56,129 nt of DNA from the NCBI GenBank assembly GCA_038043045.1, contig JBBTCX010000158.1, forward strand, positions 1-56,129. Direction: 5' to 3'. The DNA is from JBBTCX01 sp038043045. Its GTDB lineage: Bacteria > Planctomycetota > Phycisphaerae > UBA1845. Below are positions 26,499-34,732 of the stretch, in pieces. Each line of letters opens with the position of its first letter. The stretch's first letter is position 1. The notes beneath the pieces are model-generated. The model had not been told where the DNA came from. It searched no databases and saw nothing but the letters and a program-made list of their open reading frames with translations. The translations under genes and the position numbers were made by a program.

Positions 26499-26759
26499 GA
26501 TCCCACTCTCCCTTTGACCGTTGAAATGCGATCCAACGGCCCTACCTTGACTCTCCGCCGACCGAACCAACGCATATTGGTTCACATCGCCGGCGGCCCT
26601 TTTCCGTTGAATTAAAGCGAACTCCCTTGTCGACTTTTCAAACGATCCAATTGACCCTTGGGCGTTTTCGTGCTTTGAATCGCAGAACGCCAAACCGGCC
26701 TCAATAGCCTTCCGACCAGGACAGCCAAAGAACGCCGAATTTGAACAAGGTTAAAGGGA

Positions 26760-26788
26760 ACTGTAACCCGAGAACGAATCGCTGTCAA
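26760..26788 (-). promoter_or_regulatory. promoter of Cys-rich paralogue 2
   Basis: TTGACA (plus 26783-26788) and TACAGT (plus 26760-26765) are 17 bases apart. This implies a leader of about 255 bases before the ATG at 26498. Confidence 0.6.
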
Positions 26789-26803
26789 GATTAGCGGAGC
26801 CGC

Positions 26804-26829
26804 AAAAAAAATGACGGGCGGAACCCGCC
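26804..26829 (-). terminator. Rho-independent terminator after hutU
   Basis: On the minus strand GGCGG-GTT-CCGCC (plus 26817-26829) is followed by CGTCA and eight T (plus A at 26804-26811). It lies 128 bases beyond the hutU stop and directly upstream of the paralogue 2 promoter. Confidence 0.65.
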
Positions 26830-26956
26830 TTACAAATTGAGATTGCAAGTTGAGAATCGAAATCGATTCCTCATCCCACGTGCCGTTGAGTCCATGTCTC
26901 GACGTCAATACAAACGAGGGGTAACCCAAGTTGGCTCAGGAATTCTCAGAGCTTAT

Positions 26957-28654
26957 TCAAGGAGTGAGTCCGAACGCCCGAACGTTTCGTTCTCTTGCCG
27001 TTTGAATCGCTTCGTCATATCCCGCATCGACGTGACGAAAAACCCCCATGGCCGGATCGGCGGTAAGCACCCGCTCCAATCGTAGGGCCGCTTCTTTCGT
27101 TCCATCCGCGACGATCACTTGGCCCGCGTGAATCGCGTATCCGATCCCGACCCCGCCGCCATGATGAACGGAAACCCACGTCGCTCCGCAGGCCGTGTTA
27201 GCCAGCGCATTCAAGATGGGCCAATCCGCAATCGCGTCCGATCCGTCCTTCATCCCCTCGGTTTCCCGATTCGGCGAAGCCACGCTGCCACAATCCAAAT
27301 GATCGCGCCCAATGACGATCGGCGCGGAAATCTCTCCCTTGGCCACCAGATCGTTGAACACCAAACCCATCTTCGCCCGCTCACCATACCCCAACCAACA
27401 AATGCGCGCGGGAAGCCCTTGAAACGCAATTCGCTCACCGGCCAACTTGATCCACCGACCGAGGTGCTCATTCTTGGGGAACGTCTCCAACACGGCTCGG
27501 TCTGTACGCGCGATATCTTTTGGATCTCCCGACAGCGCCGCCCATCGAAACGGTCCCTGTCCCTCGCAAAAAAGCGGGCGAATGTACAAAGGAACAAACC
27601 CTTCGATATCGAACGCGTTTTCCACTCCCACCAGTTTGGCTTGGCCGCGAATGTTATTCCCGTAATCAAACACGATCGACCCGCGACGCTGCAATTCTAA
27701 CATGGCCGAAACATGCTCACCCATCGCTCGCATCGATTCGGTGATATACCGGTCCGGATCGGTTTGGCGAAGCGTCACGGCCTCGTCAAAAGAAATCCCA
27801 TTCGGCACATAACCCTGCAAGGCATCATGGGCGGAGGTTTGATCGGTGACAATCTCTGGCACTACATTCCGGCGGACAAGTTCCGGCAAAACGTCCGCAC
27901 AATTGCCCAGCAACCCGATAGAAAGCGGCTGTCGACTCTTCCGGGCATCCTCGGCCCATCGCAACGCCTCATCCAGGCTCCCCGTAAATTTGTCGAGGTA
28001 TCGCGTCCGAATGCGCCGTTCGATCCTTCGCCGATCGACTTCCACGCAGAGACACACGCCGTCATTCATCGTCGTCGCCAACGGCTGGGCCCCGCCCATT
28101 CCGCCCAATCCGCCGGTCACCAACAGTCGCCCGCAAAGCGTCCCGCCAAAATGCTTCTTCGCGCACGCCGCGAACGTTTCATACGTCCCTTGCAGAATCC
28201 CCTGCGTGCCGATGTAAATCCAACTCCCGGCCGTCATCTGACCAAACATGGTCAGCCCCATCGCCTCCAACCGCCGAAACTCATCCCACGTCGCCCAATG
28301 CGGCACCAACATCGAGTTCGAAATCAACACCCTCGGCGCATCCGGATGCGTTCGCAACACTCCGACCGCCCGACCCGATTGCACCAGCAACGTCTCATCA
28401 TTACCGAGATCTTTCAGGGCCGCGACGATGCGATCGTAATCCTTCCAACTCCGTGCAGCCTTCCCGCTTCCGCCGTAAACAATGAGTTCCGCCGGATTTT
28501 CGGCCACGTCGGGATCTAGGTTGTTCATCAACATCCGCAACGCCGCTTCCTGCTGCCATCCTTTGCACGAAAGCGAAAGACCCCGCGGCGCACGAATCGT
28601 CCGTGCCACACTCGACTTGGTTTCTTCTCGCGAAGGAAATGTTACGGCCATCAT
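26957..28654 (-). CDS. hutU: urocanate hydratase (urocanase)
   Basis: 565 aa from ATG 28654; the codon after it is also ATG. It converts urocanate to imidazolone propionate in histidine breakdown, in the cytosol, with bound NAD. Family segments present: YGGSGKAARSWKDYDRI, GLTMFGQMTAGSWIYIGTQG, the NAD-binding GGLGGMGGAQPLA, GNCADVLPELV, DQTSAHDALQGYVP, GPFRWAALSG and RDHLDCGSVASPNRETEGMK. No other hut gene lies nearby, so the pathway must be completed elsewhere. It is followed by its own terminator and so appears monocistronic. Confidence 0.96.
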   Translation of the reverse strand: MMAVTFPSREETKSSVARTIRAPRGLSLSCKGWQQEAALRMLMNNLDPDVAENPAELIVYGGSGKAARSWKDYDRIVAALKDLGNDETLLVQSGRAVGVLRTHPDAPRVLISNSMLVPHWATWDEFRRLEAMGLTMFGQMTAGSWIYIGTQGILQGTYETFAACAKKHFGGTLCGRLLVTGGLGGMGGAQPLATTMNDGVCLCVEVDRRRIERRIRTRYLDKFTGSLDEALRWAEDARKSRQPLSIGLLGNCADVLPELVRRNVVPEIVTDQTSAHDALQGYVPNGISFDEAVTLRQTDPDRYITESMRAMGEHVSAMLELQRRGSIVFDYGNNIRGQAKLVGVENAFDIEGFVPLYIRPLFCEGQGPFRWAALSGDPKDIARTDRAVLETFPKNEHLGRWIKLAGERIAFQGLPARICWLGYGERAKMGLVFNDLVAKGEISAPIVIGRDHLDCGSVASPNRETEGMKDGSDAIADWPILNALANTACGATWVSVHHGGGVGIGYAIHAGQVIVADGTKEAALRLERVLTADPAMGVFRHVDAGYDEAIQTARERNVRAFGLTP

Positions 28655-28852
28655 TCGTTTCCGATCATTCTGATTCACACCACCGCTCGGCCATCGCAAT
28701 TCGCAATCCCAGCGCGGCGGTCAAGACTCTATCTCGATCGCATTCGGAATTATAAACCACACGGGTTACCCGGCAATCGCCCGAGCCATTCCACGAATTA
28801 TCACGGTGAAATGACGGAAATTGATTTGGGGCCGGCGATGAAAGGGATTACG

Positions 28853-29740
28853 CTATCGCCTTTTTTCGGCCTTTTGCAATTGATCCACGACCGACCAGCG
28901 CTGCGACAAATCCGTCGTCGCAATATCGACCAAATCATCCGAAGTGTCCGCCGATACCGGTTCAATATGATTGCGCGGACTGGTCGCGTTCTGTGTCACT
29001 CGACCCACGCCCGCCGACAACACGCGCACAATAAACCGCGATTCCCCGATCGCCAGCGTATCTTCATTATGCAACATGGAAAAACACACCGGTTCGTTAT
29101 TTACATAGGTGTGGTTGCGACTGATGAGGTCCACAATGGCCGGATAACCATGATACGTAAACAATATCGCGTGCACCCGCGACGCATTCAAATCCTCCAC
29201 CGTCACATCACAAGGCCGCCTTCGCCCGATCAAACACGCTTCCCGCGTCGGCTGCAAAATCCTGCCCGACGGAACATGTTCTAACGCGATGACCTGCGGA
29301 GTCGGTTCAAGGCCAAACGGATTGACGTCGTCGGATGCCTCATCGCCGCGATCAATCCCGACCCGAAACTCCCAAGGCCCAACGCCCAGCCGATCTCCGT
29401 TCGACAGCGGCTCATACAACAGCTTCAAATCATTAAGAAGCGTGCCCTTCTGAGTCGCGAGATCAATCCCAATAACTTTGGTACCCGTCTGAAGGATGGC
29501 CAGATGAACCGGCTCCACGCGCCGATTCGGCAAGACCAGTTTGCAACCCGATCGCGAACCCAGAAGTGTCACAATCCGGCGGCATTCAATAACCTGTTCA
29601 CCCTTCGCCCCTTTTTGAACCACAAGTCGAACTTGCGGAGCGGATTGAGTGACCTCGGGAATATCCGGATTGATAGGTTCGGTTGTCACATCGGACTCCC
29701 GCTTCCTTCCATTCCGTTTGATGGCTTCGCTTTCTTTCAT
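28853..29740 (-). CDS. protein with two FHA domains
   Basis: 295 aa. Two forkhead-associated phosphothreonine-binding domains follow a charged N terminus. The first (about 37-127) reads VTLLGSRSGCKLVLPNRRVEPVHLAI and is degenerate. The second (about 150-245) has the cleaner LIGRRRPCDVTVEDLNASRVHA...SRNHTYVNN pattern, with Arg, Ser and His conserved. It presumably binds phosphorylated partners of Ser/Thr kinases, which abound in planctomycetes. The C terminus is unstructured. A TATACT -10-like box lies about 65 bases upstream of the ATG. Confidence 0.85.
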   Translation of the reverse strand: MKESEAIKRNGRKRESDVTTEPINPDIPEVTQSAPQVRLVVQKGAKGEQVIECRRIVTLLGSRSGCKLVLPNRRVEPVHLAILQTGTKVIGIDLATQKGTLLNDLKLLYEPLSNGDRLGVGPWEFRVGIDRGDEASDDVNPFGLEPTPQVIALEHVPSGRILQPTREACLIGRRRPCDVTVEDLNASRVHAILFTYHGYPAIVDLISRNHTYVNNEPVCFSMLHNEDTLAIGESRFIVRVLSAGVGRVTQNATSPRNHIEPVSADTSDDLVDIATTDLSQRWSVVDQLQKAEKRR

Positions 29741-30049
29741 GTGTTCCGATGATCAGAGCCGCCTGTCTGCCTCCAGCGCTCTTTCCGCTGAGTATAGCCC
29801 GCTAACCAACCCGATTCCAGTAAAACTTTTATCGGCCCCAGGGTCCATCACCTTGTCGACCAAGGACGATTCCGTGATTAGAGTGCATCCTGAAACCCCA
29901 GCGAACTGCGGGCAGATTTCGCCCCGGCTTGCCGGGAGCCCGCACAGCCCCGCAAATGCATGGGGGAGCACACATTTCTGAGCCGCGACCGTGAGAGAAT
30001 GGTCCTTTTCAACCCGAAAACTCGCGTGCGTCGCCACACTTGGGTCGTA
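29741..30049. other. intergenic gap with a small hairpin
   Basis: 309 bases. They hold a CCCGG-CTTG-CCGGG hairpin at about 29926-29939 without a T run, and a TATACT box near the FHA gene. A 94-codon minus-strand frame (29753-30037) has no recognisable protein character. No RNA gene was recognised. Confidence 0.5.
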
Positions 30050-30673
30050 TTAACGATCCTCAAGCTGCAAAAACTCGATCATGTACTGATCATACGTGGC
30101 TTGGGCGTCCGGCGTATTCAATTGCAATCCTAACTCATTGATCACCTTCGTCCCCATCCCAATCCATTCCCGCCAACAAGCCTTGCAAATATTCGCCCCG
30201 ATCTTCGCCCCCAGCACCCCCTTAAACGGTGGCTTTTCCAACTGCCCGGAAGGCCCACTGCACCGCGCACACCGAAATCCCGTGCTCGACTCTCCACCCG
30301 CCTTCACCTGGGTTTCCTTGGCTTTTGCTCCGCCAACACTCGGCACAGTCGCCCCCATCTCCTTCAACAGTTGAATCATGGCATCCCGTGGCATCCGATC
30401 ACCCTGTTCATCCGCGACCTGAACGCCGCGCTCCAACACCTCCACCGCCTTCGTGCGATCCCCAGCCTTCGAAGCCGCCTCTCCCAAAAACTGATAGGCC
30501 TTGGAAAGACTCGGGTTCAATTCAATCGCCCGAGACAGCGACTCAATCGCCTCCCCAAACCGCTCCGCCTCGACCAACGCCTTCCCCAAACTAAAATGCC
30601 CAAGCTCATTATGCGGATCCGACAATGCCATATTCCGAAACTGCTGAATCCGTTTCTCTACATCATTCGACAT
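30050..30673 (-). CDS. TPR protein with C-terminal YggX-like (Fe-trafficking) domain
   Basis: 207 aa from ATG 30673 (GAGAGGG 4 bases upstream). Residues 20-95 are tetratricopeptide repeats (LGHFSLGKALVEAERFGEAI, AYQFLGEAASKAGDRTKAVE). Residues 134-205 follow the YggX/Fe(II)-trafficking pattern: Cys, PPFKGVLGAKIGANICKACW, REWIGMGTKVINELGLQLNT, then YDQYMIEFL. Unlike E. coli YggX it has two Cys pairs (Cys135/138 and Cys163/166), which could bind zinc or iron. A role in oxidative protection or Fe-S repair is inferred from the family. Confidence 0.75.
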   Translation of the reverse strand: MSNDVEKRIQQFRNMALSDPHNELGHFSLGKALVEAERFGEAIESLSRAIELNPSLSKAYQFLGEAASKAGDRTKAVEVLERGVQVADEQGDRMPRDAMIQLLKEMGATVPSVGGAKAKETQVKAGGESSTGFRCARCSGPSGQLEKPPFKGVLGAKIGANICKACWREWIGMGTKVINELGLQLNTPDAQATYDQYMIEFLQLEDR

Positions 30674-30758
30674 GAAACCCTCTCGTTCACTTCCGGCCCA
30701 TTCATCACTCTCTGGCACAAGCTACACGAGACCCTACTGCTGCTCAAGCCGGCGGACC

Positions 30759-31640
30759 TTATCGCAGGGCCATGACCGCGGCTGGAAATATTTTGCAGTG
30801 GATGGGCAGTTTTCCTCCCCAATCACCATCGGCCTGGAACGGTACCTCAACGTCAGGATCGCACGATTCAACCTGGACGGCGCGGCCTTGCACATACACC
30901 GTCTGTTTTTCCGCAAGATGTCGGTGCATGAACAATTGCATGGCTCGGTGTAGAAACCTCACCTTGTCCTCGCAAGGCAGTACGCAGACATCCAAAAGAC
31001 CGTCATCCATTTGGGCTCGTGCGAGGATACGAAGTCCAGCCGCATACTTCGAAATCCCGCCAATAAACACCATTCCTCGACCCTGAAATACATCAGCGCC
31101 ATCGACCCGAACTCTCAACCGAGGGAATCGATGTGACCAGAAGGTTCGCCAGATCGGCCAGAAATAGTCCAAATGATTGATGTGACCACGGCGCACGCGG
31201 GACATTCGTGCCAGGCATTCGGCATCAAAACCGACGCCGACCATTGCAAGAAATCGTTTGCCATTCACCTCCCCGACATCACAGGGAACAGGCCGGCCTT
31301 CCAACAACCGATCCGCGACGGATTCCGGATTCGTGGGCATGGCAAACTCGCGGGCCAGAAGATTTTCCGTACCCGTGCCAAGAATCAAGAAGGGCACGCC
31401 CTGACCCATCAGGCCATTGACCACTTCGCAGACCGTTCCGTCTCCCCCGACGACCAAGACTGCGTCCGCCTGTCGCGAGGCCGACCGAGCCATCTCCTTC
31501 GCGTCGCCTTTGCGCTCGGTGACCATCGTCTCCAAACTTGCACCCTGTTTGGCAAGCGCGGATTCGATTCTGCGCACGAGGGGAATCATGTCGCGCGGGC
31601 CGGAAACGGGGTTCACAATTGCGAGAAATCGACGACGCAT
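30759..31640 (-). CDS. diacylglycerol/sphingosine kinase-like lipid kinase
   Basis: 293 aa from ATG 31640 (a GTG lies two codons earlier). The DAGK catalytic fold shows AIVNPVSGPRD, VVGGDGTVCEVVNGLMG, LGTGTENLLAREF and the second-domain segments VGVGFDAECL and GGISKYAAGLRILARAQMDDG. It phosphorylates a lipid hydroxyl with ATP; whether the substrate is diacylglycerol or another lipid cannot be told. It lies 45 bases after the PhzF gene and 85 before the TPR gene on the same strand. Confidence 0.88.
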   Translation of the reverse strand: MRRRFLAIVNPVSGPRDMIPLVRRIESALAKQGASLETMVTERKGDAKEMARSASRQADAVLVVGGDGTVCEVVNGLMGQGVPFLILGTGTENLLAREFAMPTNPESVADRLLEGRPVPCDVGEVNGKRFLAMVGVGFDAECLARMSRVRRGHINHLDYFWPIWRTFWSHRFPRLRVRVDGADVFQGRGMVFIGGISKYAAGLRILARAQMDDGLLDVCVLPCEDKVRFLHRAMQLFMHRHLAEKQTVYVQGRAVQVESCDPDVEVPFQADGDWGGKLPIHCKIFPAAVMALR

Positions 31641-31685
31641 GGTCACACCAGAATTGGGTTCAAATGGAACAGGTCTTTGTACATC

Positions 31686-32630
31686 TCATCCCGGATGCAA
31701 AACCCCGCGCATGGTGGTGACGACCTGACCACCGATTCGCACGTTGAATTCGCCTTCTGGTTTGGGCTCCACGAGCGCGTACACAAGCCCGGCTCGTCCA
31801 CCCGATTTTCCTTGGATGCACATCAATGCCGCGACTCCGTCATGAGGTTTGACAACTTTCTCGCGAACAAGGTAGGCAGCCAAGGGTCCGTGAACGCTCC
31901 CGGTCACCGGGTCTTCGTCAATACCCACGGGAGTGGCGAAAAATCGCGACTGTACGTGAATGGAAGGCGTCAAAGTTCTAATGGTCGCGAGACTCATTCC
32001 GCGCAAACCCTGACGAACCAGAATCTCTCCCAGACGATGATTGTCCGGTCGAGCTTGGTGCAAGCACTTGACATCCCGAACAAAGAACAACAAATCGGCG
32101 TCTTGGGTTCTTGCCGGTGGAAGCGCGGGGTCCATGGCGTCTTCCGTGAGTCGCAATGCGGCCACAATCTCCGAAAGGTTGAAATCGGCACGTTCCAACT
32201 TAGGTGGCCGAAGTTCCAGCCAAATCATGCGCCCCGACGAAGTTCCGGGAAGCCGTTCGACGAAGGCCGTAAGCGTACCCGACAACGTCTCCAAACCAAC
32301 ACGCACGGCGTCGTGGGTTTCGTCCCAAGGAATACGCCCGGCTTCGATCAGTGCATGCACACCGGCCAAGGTCGCGTGTCCACACATGGTGGCTTCGACG
32401 GAAGGGGTGAACCAGCGAAACCGAAAGCTCGCGGCGTGCGCGCCATTTGAGCCGTTGCCTTTTTGGTCTTCCATCGGAAACACGAAAGTCGTTTCGCTAT
32501 GATTGAATTCGGCGGCAATGGCTTGCATTCGGGATTCGTCCAAGCCGGCAGCGTCGATCAGCACGGCGGCGGGATTCCCCGCGAATGGTTCGCTGGTAAA
32601 GGCGTCGGCCACGTAAAAGGTTCGTTCCAT
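31686..32630 (-). CDS. PhzF-family isomerase/epimerase-like protein
   Basis: 314 aa. The start FYVADAFTSEPFAGNPAAV, the catalytic Glu in EFNHSETTFV, FRWFTPSVEATMCGHATLA and DPVTGSVHGPLAAYL are diagnostic of the PhzF fold (duplicated diaminopimelate-epimerase half). PhzF itself acts in phenazine synthesis; most members have unknown substrates, and there are no other phenazine genes here. It begins 36 bases after the aminotransferase-GNAT gene, so it may share that transcript. Confidence 0.9.
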   Translation of the reverse strand: MERTFYVADAFTSEPFAGNPAAVLIDAAGLDESRMQAIAAEFNHSETTFVFPMEDQKGNGSNGAHAASFRFRWFTPSVEATMCGHATLAGVHALIEAGRIPWDETHDAVRVGLETLSGTLTAFVERLPGTSSGRMIWLELRPPKLERADFNLSEIVAALRLTEDAMDPALPPARTQDADLLFFVRDVKCLHQARPDNHRLGEILVRQGLRGMSLATIRTLTPSIHVQSRFFATPVGIDEDPVTGSVHGPLAAYLVREKVVKPHDGVAALMCIQGKSGGRAGLVYALVEPKPEGEFNVRIGGQVVTTMRGVLHPG

Positions 32631-32666
32631 GCGGGCATTCTACCGGGTCGGGTGAATGACGAAATC

Positions 32667-34673
32667 CTAAAAAACCGCGTGTGACGTTCGGTTGTCCGTG
32701 GCGGGTTCCGGGTGTTCGACGTTGGGGTGAATGAGATGGACCTTGGGGCACGACTCCTGAGCAATGATCGAAAGATCGCATTCATGCTCAAGCCAAGAAG
32801 ATCCCGCGAAGTCATATTTCCGCCGTTGGATGAATCCATTGGAGCGATAAGTTGCGTCAGCGGCCTCGTTGTCGGCATGAAGCAAGACTCGGTATGTGCA
32901 GATTCCACAGGCCTGCAAGTCCTTCGCGCTTCGATGGATCAGCGATCGTGCCACGCCCATTCGTCTAGCCGAAGGGTCGACCGCCAACAGGAACAACTCC
33001 CCTACTTCCGGATCGTCGGGTTCTTGGTTTCTCGCGCGAAGTTGGGCGATCACACCCCAACCGTCACGAAGCAGGCTGGGTTGACGAATGACTCCCCAGG
33101 TCAGCGCGGCGAGCAATGAAATGGGGTCGAAGCGAATCATGTCGCCAAGAACGCCGCCCATTCCAATCCGCGTGACCAACAATCCCACGACGGATTGATC
33201 CAACTCGGCCACGTATACGCGCGTGGTCGGCGAGTCCAACAATGCCGGAAAAAAGACGCGGCGTAGGAAGCTCTCTCCGATACGAACGAGAAAATCCGTG
33301 GGAAGGCTGGCTGCATGTATGGCGGCGAGTCGGGCGACATCTGGACGCGTGGCGCTTCGCACACGAATGCCGCCGACCGTCGTACCTGCCATTGGCGAGT
33401 GCCATGCGATGCCACTTTTTTCGATTCGGCTCTCGAAGGTGCGAACCCGCTTGGCGATTCGCTCGACGTCGTCGAAACGGAGACTCGGATGACTTGGAAG
33501 ACGGAGAATTCGACTCTGGACTTCGCTGGCGACGGGACAATGGCTTTGAAATTCTTGATAGATCGGCGCATCCGCGCAATTGGTGTATTCGGCCCACTCG
33601 GAGTCGATCCCGGCTTTGAATAAGGAACGAGCGAGGTTTGCGGGGTCGTCGACAAGGATGCCACAGTACATTCCATTGTGGGTGGTGGCGTCTTCGTGAT
33701 TCAGGCAGGAAATGTTCTTTTGTTTCCTCAAGGTCGCGTCCATCCATTCGACGATCAATCGCCTTCGCTGAATCCAAGTCCGCGCACCTTGAATCTGCGA
33801 CAAACCCAGTGCGGCTTGAAACGGCGCCAGGCGGCCTTCCTCAATCCGTGGAGGTTTGCCGGAACGCCGCGGTTTCTCGGTGAATATTTGCTGGACAACA
33901 CTCGGACAGATCGTCTTCATCATACGAAGCATAGGCCAAAGGAGCAGGGTGTAGGGAGCCGTGCGCGTACCGATGTCCAACAGGAGGCCTTTGACGTAGC
34001 GTCGTATGCTCTTCACGAACGGCACAACGGTGCTTGTCCGGGCGAGGTCGTCTCGAATTCTTTGAGCGAGTTGGTCATCGTTCGTGGTGATGACGCCGCC
34101 GCCGTAGGCCGTAATCAACTTCATGGCGCTGAGGCTGAAGATTCCCGCGCGGCCAAACGTACCCACGTGCCGCCCTTGGTATTTTGATCCGAACGCGTGG
34201 GCACAGTCTTCGATCATGATGAGGTCGTGTTTCTTGGCGAGTTGGCACAAGGCATCCATGTCGCAGGGCTGACCAAACATGTGCGTGGTCAAGAGAAATC
34301 GAGACCGAGGCGAAATGCAAGTAGCCACCGAATTTGGATCCACATTGAGGTCGTCGATTTTTATATCCGCAAAGACCGGCGGAAAACCCATGAGGCGAAA
34401 CTGTTCCACCATGACGAAATAGTTATAGGCCGGGAGAATGGCTTCAGATTTCGGTTGAACGTCAAGATGTTTGAGCACGAGGTGCAGGCCTAGGCGACCT
34501 GATGACACGGCGATGGCATGTCGGCAACCGACGAATTTTTGGAATTCTTCCTCGAACCGCCGGACGAGGGCGTCGTGCTTCGCGGGGTGCAGGAGCGCGG
34601 TCCAGATTCGGTGATGGTCGAGAAATCTCGTTTCGATTTGGTGTCTGGGAATTGCGATTGGAAGAATTCTCAC
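32667..34673 (-). CDS. DegT/DnrJ/EryC1 aminotransferase fused to GNAT acetyltransferase
   Basis: 668 aa from GTG. Residues 1-415 are a PLP sugar-aminotransferase domain: SSGRLGLHLVLKHL, LPAYNYFVMVE, EDCAHAFGSKYQGRHVG, and the Schiff-base Lys185 in FSLSAMKLITAYGGGVI. Residues 435-625 are a GNAT domain with the acetyl-CoA loop VDPSARRMGVARSL (565-578) and DNEAADATYRSNGF. Amination of a nucleotide keto-sugar followed by N-acetylation on one polypeptide is the natural reading; such pairs are usually two genes. It lies 59 bases after the radical SAM gene in a surface-polysaccharide context. Confidence 0.88.
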   Translation of the reverse strand: MRILPIAIPRHQIETRFLDHHRIWTALLHPAKHDALVRRFEEEFQKFVGCRHAIAVSSGRLGLHLVLKHLDVQPKSEAILPAYNYFVMVEQFRLMGFPPVFADIKIDDLNVDPNSVATCISPRSRFLLTTHMFGQPCDMDALCQLAKKHDLIMIEDCAHAFGSKYQGRHVGTFGRAGIFSLSAMKLITAYGGGVITTNDDQLAQRIRDDLARTSTVVPFVKSIRRYVKGLLLDIGTRTAPYTLLLWPMLRMMKTICPSVVQQIFTEKPRRSGKPPRIEEGRLAPFQAALGLSQIQGARTWIQRRRLIVEWMDATLRKQKNISCLNHEDATTHNGMYCGILVDDPANLARSLFKAGIDSEWAEYTNCADAPIYQEFQSHCPVASEVQSRILRLPSHPSLRFDDVERIAKRVRTFESRIEKSGIAWHSPMAGTTVGGIRVRSATRPDVARLAAIHAASLPTDFLVRIGESFLRRVFFPALLDSPTTRVYVAELDQSVVGLLVTRIGMGGVLGDMIRFDPISLLAALTWGVIRQPSLLRDGWGVIAQLRARNQEPDDPEVGELFLLAVDPSARRMGVARSLIHRSAKDLQACGICTYRVLLHADNEAADATYRSNGFIQRRKYDFAGSSWLEHECDLSIIAQESCPKVHLIHPNVEHPEPATDNRTSHAVF

Positions 34674-34732
34674 GGGTCATTTCCCCCGAGGATTACGGCA
34701 GTTTCCTGGCGTCTCATAATATCGAAACGTCT

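Noticed and set aside
29753..30037. 94-codon minus-strand frame before the FHA gene
   Set aside because: No start site, domain or codon pattern supports it; it lies in the promoter-containing gap.
31173..32450. 425-codon plus-strand frame antisense to the PhzF and lipid-kinase genes
   Set aside because: Both opposing genes carry clear family motifs; this frame shows none and is a composition shadow.
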